Below, one piece after another: positions 34,025 to 46,000 of a stretch of DNA of 64,000 bases. The notes under the pieces are model-generated. The model made no database searches. It worked only from the letters and a program-made list of their open reading frames with translations, and was not told the origin of the DNA. Source of the DNA: Serripes groenlandicus (lineage: Eukaryota > Mollusca > Bivalvia > Cardiida > Cardiidae); NCBI GenBank assembly GCA_031761405.1, contig JASEVX010000013.1, positions 35,698,694-35,762,693 on the forward strand, in the 5' to 3' direction. Position numbers and translations under genes: made by a program. The first letter of the stretch is position 1, and each line of letters begins with the position of its first letter.

Positions 34025-37000
34025 ATGAGGATCAGGTTCCCGTGTACCGTGCTGTTTCTCTGGACTCTATGTGGACTATCAGAATGTAAAACTAGCTTTA
34101 TAAAGGACTTGCGGACGAACATACCGTTCCCACCCACGGAAATCCAGTCCGTCCCAGGAATACCAGAGGGACATCTTAGACCCCTAGGTAAAGTTACACT
34201 TCCAGCTTCTTTTCCTTTTATTCATAAACGACTTTTAGCACAAACTAGTTTAAGTATAATCCCTTTTTATGTTTGTTTGGTTTTGATTGATTAATTGATT
34301 GGAGTTTAACGCCGTTTTCAACAATTTTCAGTCATATCAAGGCGGCCAGTTCACCTAGTTATGTGTTTTCATGCTTTCTCACACCAGTACTCCACACAGC
34401 ATACTTTCCAAGCAATTGGCTGCTTTTCCACATAGGCTGTTAGCCCATTGGTGAAAGACGAATGACGCTGATCACAGTGACCTTTATCAAACGTAAGAAA
34501 AAAATGGCCGAGCTTGGATTCGAACTCACAACCCCTGGATTGACAGCCCGCGTCGCTACCGACAGAGCTACCTTGGCTGGGCAGATGTATGTTAGCTGTT
34601 TTGCGCCAATTTCAACACGTTTTCAGTTATACATATCACGGCAGTTGCTGGGTAAGTTAACAGTTTTTTATGCACCAGTTTCCCTAACCCAACGAGTCCG
34701 TCGTAAAGCAGAGCGCTAAGGAGACTACCACCATGTGTTGACAAGTATTTGATATGACCTGGTCGGGGATCGAACCAGCGACCGATGAGAACGCTATACC
34801 TCTACATCATCGAGCCGATCCAATAAAAGCCCTCTACAGACCGACATAAATTGCAGACCAACAGGAATAAAAACCGTGCAAAAACCGAGCCCATCGATAG
34901 GAAATCTGTATACAAGTTCGCTTTTGTGAACAGTAAATATTAAGATATACACTGCTCAAACATAACTGGGCCGTCCCGCGATAAAACCAACGATGTGAAC
35001 TCTGCGTAAAGCATCGACATGGATCAGCCTAATCATGCCACGCAGGCTATCCCGGACAGAAATATTTCGCCTCCTGTGGATTTTCTGTTTCAGGAATCAT
35101 TACTCTATTACTCTATCCCCCTGAGACGGAATGTGTCCGGCCCGGATTAGCCTGCGCGGATTGCGCAGGCTGATCTGGGTCGATACATTACGCAGAGGCC
35201 ATAATGTTGGTTTTCTCGTGGAACGGCTCAACTTACATACGCTTAATAGAATATTCTGTCAACTTGTTTAAATTATGATAAGGCTAAGTAGATAAACGGG
35301 GTAATCTGAACCAACTCTGTTTAGAAATGTTGATGTGTACCGGTTCGTACGGACAGGCTAATGTCTCCGTGTGTGAATTTCTTATCCTAAAGAGTCATTA
35401 ATGATAAAAACAATTAACGTGGTTTATGAAGGCTTAAAAACGGAATGAATGAATGGTTCATTTAAAAGACTTTAAACATTGTAACTGCTGCCCTGCCCAC
35501 CTTGGCGCTCAGGTTTGCGGGTTTAGCTTTACGACGGATTGGCTGGTATCTGGCTAAAAGGAACAGAAGTCCTGGAAATTTACCGGCAAAATAAACAAAT
35601 AATCAATAAATCAATCAATATTATTGTTATCGAACAATTATATAACCAAACAAACGAAAACAGTCTTGCTTGCCACGGATAAAAACAAACAATGTCTTGA
35701 ATACAAGAGGATAGATAAGCACGGACATCTAGATGTGTGTCGTAAACTGAAATGTTTAAATTCAAGTACACAGTACAATGTGTTAAACTTTTTTCGATAA
35801 TCATACTTTCAATAACAGAGATTTTCCAAAGTTTACTAATTGTTTTCAAAGTTGTCTGCTGCTTATTTGTGTGTGTGGGAAAGGGTAAAGAGACAAATTG
35901 GCAAATGACATCCGTACAAATACCTAATTTACACATAAATTGAATCAATAAACCAGCGGATTAACTGGAAATAAAAAACGAGCAAGCTGTTGTCGAAGTA
36001 AAAATCAATTATGTCCTTAATTGTGTTGCTGTTTAATTTGCACTTAACAGGGCAATTACAATTATCATATAATATAGTAACCAGTCACATCTGTTAATAT
36101 ACATGAAGGATGTAACACGAAACCCATCAATCGGAGTTTCGCTAATAGTTTAGTTAGCTTAGTTAGTTTACATCGATTCTGAAACAAGCATTCATCTTAT
36201 AATGGGATTCGAACCCGGGACCTTTGGCTTTGGTTGAAAAGAGGCTGACACTTTACCAGTGTACCACTGTCTTCAATATGACTTAATACCAAGACTAAAC
36301 ATAATTTAGTCTGGATTTGATCTACACTTTTCTTTAGATTCAAAACTCTTTGACCCATATGTAAATATAGGAATAACCATAGAGTCGAAGATTTTAAAGA
36401 AAATTTACCTACAGGTTTTTCAAACTGCTTGATTTGATAAAGAGATGTACGGGCCTGTGCTGCAAGTTTTGTTGTTGCTGAATGTAAAGAATACTTTGGT
36501 GTAAATAGTAAACCCATATGTATGTTGAAGTTACTGTTATATGTTCACTACTATAAACTCAACGTTTATACCCTCTTGATGGACCTCCGTTTCTGAATAC
36601 ATTTATTTCAGATGTGTCTAGGTTGACTACCATATCTAGTTCTGTACACAATTTATCTATGGTATTTAATTGATTTTGCAAATTGTCGGCAACGCATCAA
36701 TTTTGAGTCTATTTTTACATGCGCCTTTATATTTAAATACATCGAATTAATATTGAAGGATTTTCCATTTATAGCCTGTTTGTTGAGACAGGTAAATAGT
36801 TTGTTATTGTTCAAGGAGTCAAAGGACTTTTGGAAATCGACATCAAGTACATAAAAACTATCACCAGGCTTAGATATATACTTTTGACTCATGCTCTGGA
36901 GACAGAAGACGTTATCAATCTCAGAATATCCGGCCCTTAATCCCGGCGATTGTGATACGTCTATAATTTGGAACTGTTTAGACATACTAACATACCTTTG

Positions 37001-40000
37001 TGATAGAGAAAGTGTTGTTTGATAACTGGGATAATGTAGATTGATTAATTTATGTATTGGGGCTTCACGCCGTTTTCAACAATTGTTCACTCATATCAGT
37101 TCACCTACTCATGTGTTTCCTAGCTTCCCCACACCAGTAATCCCCACAACAAACTTCCCAAGTAACTGGCTACTTTTTCACATAGATGAATGACGCTTTT
37201 CAAAGTGACTTTTGTCAAACGTCGGAAATAATGTTGGCCGACCTCGGGTTCGAACTCACATCCCCTGTATTGACAACCCGCGTCGCTTCCGCCTGAGCTA
37301 CCGGGGCTCGGCTGTAGACGTTTACAGCTTCAGAATTCCTGTTGAAACTCTACATTGACTTTATTAATTGCAAGTTATGTCAATGAGCCCCTACACTCAT
37401 CGCCGCATCGAGCTCGATGTGTACCGCCTCGGTGGTGTAGTTGTAGAGCGTCCCCCTCTGGTTCGGGAGCTCGCGTGTTTGATCCCCAGTCGGGTCATAC
37501 CAAAGACTTTACAACTCGTAGTAATGGCTGCCCACTTTGGCGGTTATCATTACGATTGACTGACTGGTGTCTGGATAAACGGACCAGCAAAACTGTTAAC
37601 ATACCCAGGAAACGCCGGGATTTAACTGCAAAAATGTTGAAAGCGGCGTAAAACACTAAACAATCAATAAATCGATTGGGATTAATGGCATCGAAAAAAC
37701 CCGTGTACAATGCACAGTAGATAATAACCATCATGTATATAGCCTTTAGTTCAGTCCAGCTTGGACTCGAACCTAGATGCTCTGGTTTAAACTTATTTAT
37801 TTTTCATCGATTGAGAAACAAGCTTTTAGTTTATAATTAATCACACTCGATGTCTGCCTTCTGTAGACTTAATCAGTACTCGTGCCATTTGTGTGGGGAA
37901 AAAATCCCAAAGGCAGAACCCGCTTATCACAGGATTCGAACCCGGAACCTTTATAATGAGAGGCCGAAGCGCAACCACTGCACCACTGTATACCGCGCGT
38001 TATTTGCGTTGGAGCTTCGTCTATCGATTTCGGGTTGTGTCAAATCCGCGGTTTGGTATCATTAACAATTGCCTTGGCGTTTAACTTGTAGTTCAACACT
38101 TGTAGTTGTTGTTTTTCATCAAAAAAATGTATTGGCGTTAAACTTGTAGTTCAAAACTTTAAGTTGATGTTTTTTATCTAAAGATGTTTTTGCGTTAAAC
38201 TTGCAGTTCTACATTTCTATAGTTTTATTTTATCGAAATAGGTATATATGTCTTTATTATATGTTTGCGAACAGTAAAGGCTCTGCGCGGATTCATATGT
38301 TCGTCGTCGGAGGCTGCACTGTTCGTAAATGTAACAATACTCCCAAAATCACCAGACACAGCTTTATATGTATGTTAGTCTTATTATATTTCAGGGTGGC
38401 AAAAGAAGCCTGACGGTAAAGTCCGGGAGGAGAAGGAAGCCATTATGCCACAGACGTTTTATACCCGATACATCAAAACTAACCGTCCAGCTGTCTTCAG
38501 AAACATCATCAAACAGACACCCGTCGTTGAGAAATGGGAAGAAGATGAATATCTAAAGAAAGAGTAAGTTAATCATTTCCCCAAAATGCAGACGTATTTA
38601 TTAAGCGTCTGAAGCAGACGACTATTGAAAAGTGGTTAGATGAAATAAAATATTGTTTGGGATGAGCAATTTCTCCTTTTGCCTCTGTGTTTCCAAATCT
38701 ATTCAATCATTTCATTTTCATTAATAGAGGTTTTTTTTTCAAAATTTCAGCCTACATGTTTTTGAAGTTGTTTGCTGCAGAGTTAGTTTTTGTTGTGGGT
38801 TGAGCAAATCTCTTTAACCCTTTCAGCGCCGAATTGTTTAAAGTAGACTCTTCCATGTTCAAAGTCGGGCGTCTCAATTTCTCATGTAATACAAGTTTGG
38901 ACTATTTTGATAACTAAAAGGCAAACAATGCTGATTTCAGGTGAGACAGCTCGTTACGATAACTAAAAAGCAAACAATACTGATTTCAGGTGAGACAGCT
39001 CGTTACGAGCTGACTCACCTGAATCAGTATTGTTTGCAAAAACCTCAATATTGCCTTTGGCGCTGAAAGAGTTAAGCCCTTCTAGCTCATCAGTAGTTGA
39101 TTTGAAAAACAAATGAGAAAATGATATATAAAAGGATAATTAATGCCTTTATCGTTGATTTCTCCCTTTTTCATTGTTTGTTTCTTCAAATCTCAATTAT
39201 TTATTAGATTAATTATTACGTCACACGAAAACCAAGACTTCATAGATGCTTGATTGAGCGTTTAATTGTTTGGTGTTTTATACCGCTTTCAACATTTGTT
39301 TAGTTCATTAAATATAGCACTTTTATCATAAAATACACACGTTTAAAAGTGCTTAACAAACAAATATATTTATACATACAAACAATCTATAAAAAGCAGC
39401 TGTAGGGAAGCCATTACTACCATTTTTAAATAATTCATTATTAACCCGGTCGGGGATCGAACCCGCGGTGGACGCTACATCACTACACCACTGAAGTGGT
39501 CCCGGGATGCTTGAAGGACCAGGTGGAGACAGGTGGGGACAGGGAAGTTCTCGATCAGTCAGAAAACAACGGTTGTTTTAGACTATCGAGGGTTGCCGAG
39601 CTCAAAATATTGTTTATCTTTCGGACGTTACCAATGTGGTAACCCTTTCCAAATTGCAATCAATATGCTGTAGACGATTTTGATGAATTATAAAATCCAA
39701 CATATAGCAAATCTTTACAAAGGAAATCATGTTTTTTAATAAGAGTTGGATTCATTGTGGCAAATGGATGAATTGCTTATGATGAGCCTTTTCCCCCTTT
39801 GCCATAATAACTTCAAAAGTCTTCTGTTGCGGCGGAGCCAGAAAGTGTCTATATTTGGGAATCTTGAATCTCTATGTAAAATGACGAATAATTCAGAACC
39901 GAAGGAGACTGTGTGATCGTTCAGGCTGATATAGATAGAGAAATTGAGAACAAAATGAGACATTGTGAACGCTCAGGCTGTATATGTTGACACTGCTAGC

Positions 40001-43000
40001 ATTTGTGCTTTGGTTTGTTTCTGTAGAGTGCAGCACATGTTATTCTGTCTGTGTCAAATGACGAACCTTTGCAGAGCCAAATGTCACTGCGTGCACGCCC
40101 AGCTCAGACTTATCTGGATTGGCACTCATATCGCAATTGTGCTGTGGTTTCTGTTCATATAGCGTGGTGCCTTTTTATTTATACCTTATTCCAGATTCGG
40201 TAAAATCAACGTGACAATAACGGTAAAAAAAGAGACAACAAACTCGAGGACTAAACGACGAATGCTATTCCGGAAGTTTCTCCTTGACTACATGTACGAG
40301 AACTGGTACCTGGCTTCAACAATACACAATGATATGTTGAAAGAACTTCCGGTAGGAACCAGTGTCAAATGTTTATTTTTGATATAAATCGACATTTTTT
40401 GTTATCATTTAAGATTGCCTGCATTTACAGGGTGACACATAGGGTTCAATTCTCCGTTCATCTGTATGTCTGTCACGATTTCTGAACTATTGGCATACGA
40501 CACATTTTATGCCTCCAAACACCTTTTTTAAATAATAGATAATTGCAATCACGATCCTATAGCATTTGTTCCTATGGTAAGGATATTTCTAAAAATGCCT
40601 ATTTGAACATATGAGCCGTGCCACGAAAAAAAAACCATTGTGGACTCGGCGTAAACTATCGAGCCGGATCCTACTGATTTTACTGACATGTGAACAAACG
40701 AATATGTTGCATAACTTGAGAACCATTTAAGATATAAATAAATAATGAAGCTAACAATACATGATCGAATTAACCTTAAATGCAGGATCATGACTTCTAG
40801 CTACCAAGTTTACTGTAGATCAATGTGTTTATGATTTCTAGCTACCGAGTTTATTGTAGATCAACATGTTTATGATTTCTAGCTTCCGAATTTACTGTAC
40901 ATCAACGTGTTGATGATTTCTAGCTACCGAATTTAATGTACATCAACGTGTTTATTATTTCTAGCTACCGAATTTACTGTACATCAACGTGTTTATGATT
41001 TCTAGCTACCGAATTTACTGTACATCAACGTGTTTATGATTTCTAGCTACCGAATTTACTGTACATCAACGTGTTTATGATTTATAGCTACCGAATTTAC
41101 TGTACATCAACGTGTTTATGATTTATAGCTACCGAGTTTAATGTACATCAACGTGTTTATTATTTCTAGCTTCCGAGTTTAATGTACATCAACGTGTTTA
41201 TGATTTCTAGCTACCGAGTTTAAATGTACATCAACGTGTTTATGATTTCTAGCTACCGAATTTACTGTACATCAACGTGTTTATGATTTCTAGCTACCTA
41301 GTTTAAATGTACATCCACGTGTTTATTACTTCTAGCTACCGAGTTTAATGTACATCAAAGTGTTTATAATTTCTAGCTACCGAGTTTAATGTAGATCAAC
41401 GTGTTTATGATTTCTAGCTACCGAGTTTACTGACGTGCGGCACATACAAAGATCGTTTAACAGAGACTGAGTTATGGATGAGTTCGGGTGGTACCTCGTC
41501 GTTGCTGCACAGTCACGGTGATCACAATCTACACTGTGTGGTGGACGGAAGGAAAGACTTCATCCTTATAGATCCGAAACACAAAGGAATCTTTAAATAT
41601 CAAGAACATGTGAGTTTGTTTTATATATATATATGAGCCGTCCCGCGAGAAAACCAACATTATAGCCTCTGCGTAATGTATCGACCCAGATCAGCCTGCG
41701 CCGTCCGCGCAGACTGATCCGGGCCGACACATTCCGTCTCAACGGGACAGAGATATAGAGTAATGATATCATTTGGATTCTTTAGCATGGATTTGCAAGC
41801 GGGTCTTTTTGTCACCAGGCGTTATACATGTTATTACTTCCTATGTGTCTAGGGGACAGCCACTGTCCTTCTCTTGCGTGAACCGTAAGAGTTGGCTCAC
41901 AGAGGTTGAACGATCGGAATCAATGTAACTCTTGACCTCCAGCAGTGGTATTGGTTTTATGCCTTATGTATGTTTTATCTTCATGTAAATATATGGTGTA
42001 GGACCAATGTCATATTTTCTGTCCGCGCGATATGACCTAAGCTGTTGAAAGCGTTGTAAAAACAAAATCAAGCAAACATGTCATTACGTTAAGGTTGCTT
42101 TTCCAGGAATATTGCTTAGTCGGGGGGAAGGGGGGGGGGGGGGGGGTGGGGTTTGCTTAGTTTTCTACTAGAGCGTTGGAGGTCATTTACTTGTATGTAA
42201 AAATTGTCTTGACGTCATATGTTAAACATTTTAATCTCCGAAAATATATTATATATGAATAATTTATTTTTTAAATTCTACTTTATTTTATAAAGCGACT
42301 ATTCCTCTCAACTTAACAATTAAAGTTGAACTTGTAAAGGTTTTTTCTTACATGTTTTTATATTTTGTTATTCCACATTTGACATTGTTTAGCTTCTTTT
42401 TCTTTAAGATATTCAACATTAGCATGCACTCGTACGCGTTTGTTTCGTCATGTGATGAAAAGAACCTGATATTCGTTGTCATTTCATAACGTTTTATTAA
42501 ACTCGTCCAAGAAATGTGTTATTAAGCTAGCTTAATGAAACGACAACTCATGTCAGATCCTATATAGATATAACATCATGTTGACCTCGATTTGTTTTCA
42601 GTACCCTAATTCCGGTTCCGGTTTTTCCTCGTTAGACATGGACATGATCAACATGTTTAAGTTCGCCAATATCGCCAAAACACCCTGGATATGGACTACA
42701 CTGTGGCAGGGGGACTGTCTCTTTTTACCCGCAGGTATAGATTTATAAGAATTAGTCCCGGGTTCGATCCTCAATTGTGGCGCAACGGTTATGATGGGGT
42801 GTTCTTCGGCAAGGCATATTTCTTAACCTAGAACTGGTTTGTACTCATGAATAAGTAAACTATCGCCGTGATATAACATAAATAATGACCAAAACGGTCT
42901 TGTTGGATTCCAGTGTTAAAATCATTCAAATTGGCATTGGAATGAAAACAACATACAGGACTACAATGCGACCGTTTCGTCAAAACTTTACAACATCTAA

Positions 43001-46000
43001 GACTTGTGTAAATGTTGACGCATAAAGGATAATTGCCCGGTGGTGCTATTGAGAGAATGTAATCAATGACAGAATATGTTTAGTAACGCACAGTGGCATC
43101 ATACAACACTTTGCGCAGACTGGTCTGGATTATTGCAGGTCAGAATCAACCCCGAATACATATTTCCTAATTTCATTTGTACGTTATAATTTCCTTATGT
43201 CTTTCAAGATCACCTTTATAAAGTGCGGGCGTACAGATCTATATATACGACTTCTCTATGATATAGTCACTTTTAAAATACATACTTATCTATTGCATAT
43301 TGATATATGGATGTTTATTGTATGGTACATGAACATTAAAAATTGTCCTTAACTCTTTCAGCACTAAAGGCAATATTGACGTTTTTGCAAACAATACTGA
43401 ATCAGGCGAGCCAGCTCGTAACGAGCTGTCTCACCTGAAATCAGCATTGTTTGCCTTTTATTTATCAAAATAGTCCAAACGTTTATTAACATGAGAAATG
43501 GATACACCCATATTTTGAACATGGAAGAGTCTACTTGAAAGAATTCGGCGCTGAAAGAGTTAATTGTTTAAACTATCGAAACAACGTTTTTCCAGGTCAC
43601 CTTCACCAAGTGAGGTCGTACGGTCGTGGTATATCATTCACTGTTCAGTTCGCACCGTCCAGTGTGTTCGATGCCTCCGACTGTCGCAGTGAAGTTGATG
43701 ATAGTTTAGGAAAACGAAAGAAGAAAGACAAGAAACAACCAAAGGAAGACAGTGAAGAAGAGAAGAAACTGACCCTCTCAGATGTGGAGTTCTTGTGGAC
43801 TTACAAAGACGGTGAAAGGGTAGGTTACACGTTTACTGAACACTGTATAAGCACCGGTAGCTCACTCAGTCGATGACGACGCGGACTATCAATAAAGGGC
43901 CGTGAGTTCGAACCCAAGCTCGGCCAACATTCATTCCCACGTTTGACAAACGTCAATGCGACAAGCGGCGGCATTCGTCTCCTTCCAATGGGCTGTCGAT
44001 TTGAGAGCGAGCCATTTAAACGCTGCCTTATAATGCATCGTATTAATCACACAGTTGTATTTTATACTTATTGATTACAGTTGTACACAGTTGTATTTTA
44101 TCCTTATTAATTACAGTTGTACATAGTTGTATTTTATCCTTATTAATTACAGTTGTACACAGTTGTATTTTATCCTTATTAATTACAGTTGTACATAGTT
44201 GTATTTTATCCTTATTAATTACAATTGTGATCTTCTTAAATGTTAGACATCGCCAATTCAAAACACTTAAATATCTATAACATTTGGGAACCACATGTAT
44301 TATTTGTATGACGTGATCAGTTGTAAAATATCCATTTTTAAAATTGGTCAAAGGTTGTCGATTAAAGATGAGGTAAGATTTTGTAAATATCAATGTACAA
44401 AAGCTTGATATGCACAGACAATTAATTAACTGACACTATATGTATATTCTCCGTCCTACGGGAATGTTGGTAAGGTTAAAACTCCTAGAAAGCTCTTTAA
44501 TATTTATAAGGTAAATCTAATACTAAGTATGTTTCATCATTAAGCAACGATTTAAAATTCTTATAGTGATGACATCGACAAGATAAATTAATATTACTAT
44601 GCCAATCTTGCGATGGACTATCCATAATATAATTCTCTGCTTAAATATATTGATCGAAACAACCCATTGTGCCGAATTCAACAATATTGTCAGCTCCGCT
44701 CAAGATGTAATTGTTATAGTCTGAGGTGAATGGTGAAGGTAAAATATCATAAAACGAATCAGACAATTATCCGTCACGTAATTTTAATGAAAAATATATT
44801 TTTCTCATGCTTAAAGAGACTGAGTAACGAAAAGCTAGACGTTGATGCGATGAGAAAGGTGTTACAGTTACTTATTGGTGACAATGATAAACTACATAAA
44901 GAATCCTTCCATCATTTCTACAATGAAGCACTGCAACTGGTAGGTATTGTTTGTCTTTCTTCTCATTCCCTTTCTGTTTCCTCCTTTTCGTGTTTCCGCT
45001 GGGTAACGCTTCATGCCTTTAAAAAATACTTAAAAGTGTATCACGGCCACAGAACACTTATTTACTTTAAACTTACAAATATAAATTAAACAGTCTTCGT
45101 TATGACCTGACCGGGGATCGAACCCGCACTACCATTACACCACCTGGGCGGTAGTTGGTTATAGACGTTACATGAAAAACCTTCGGAACTTTTCTCCCAG
45201 CGAAGTCTCATATTTATAAGCGTGCTCTTCCGTTATGTCTGATAATACACTTCCGTACACTCCCCTTTCATGACATTTCCGTACACTCCCAATGTCATGA
45301 CATTTCCGTACCCCCCCTCCCCCTTGTCATGAAATTTCCGTCGCCCCCATGTCATGACATTTCCGTTCCCTCCCCTGTCATGACATTTCCGTACCCCCCC
45401 CTTTTTCATGACATTTCCGTTCCCTCCCCTGTCATGACATTTCCATACCCTCCCTTTCATGACATTTCCTTGCCCACCCATTTCAAGACATTTCCGTACA
45501 CTCCGCTTTTATGACATTTCCGTACCCACTCTTTCATGACATTTCCGTACCCTCCCACTTTCATGACATTTCCGTACACTCCGCTTTTATGACATTTCGG
45601 TACCCTCCCGTGTCATGACATTTCCGTACCATCCCCTTTCATGACATTTCCGTACCCTCCACTTTTATGACACTTCCGTACCCTCCACTTTTATGACACT
45701 TCCGTACACTCCGCTTTTATGACATTACCGTACCTTCCCCTGTCATGACATTTCCGTACCCTCTGCTTTCATGTCATTTCCGTACCCTCTGCTTTCATGT
45801 CATTTCTGTACCCTCTCCTTTCATGACATTTCCTCTTTTGTTTGGTCCTTTCTTAAAACTTCCACATATTTATTTTACATATTTTGCGAAACAAGCTTTA
45901 TTTTTTTTTAAAAAACGATCGATATTTGCTTCCTTGAGACTAAACCAGGACCCGAAACGTTTGCGTCGAAAACCTGAAAGGCAGCACCCGCTTACCACGG

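Noticed and set aside
42122..42150. Poly-G as a functional regulatory element
   Set aside because: Homopolymer in an intron; could be real or a sequencing/assembly artefact, nothing else supports a role.
44043..44393. 116-codon minus-strand frame with a 12-residue repeat
   Set aside because: Product of a 36-bp tandem repeat within intron 6.
45233..45514. Small repeat-rich protein frames in JmjC intron 7
   Set aside because: Frames arise from the 26-bp minisatellite and lie between verified splice sites.
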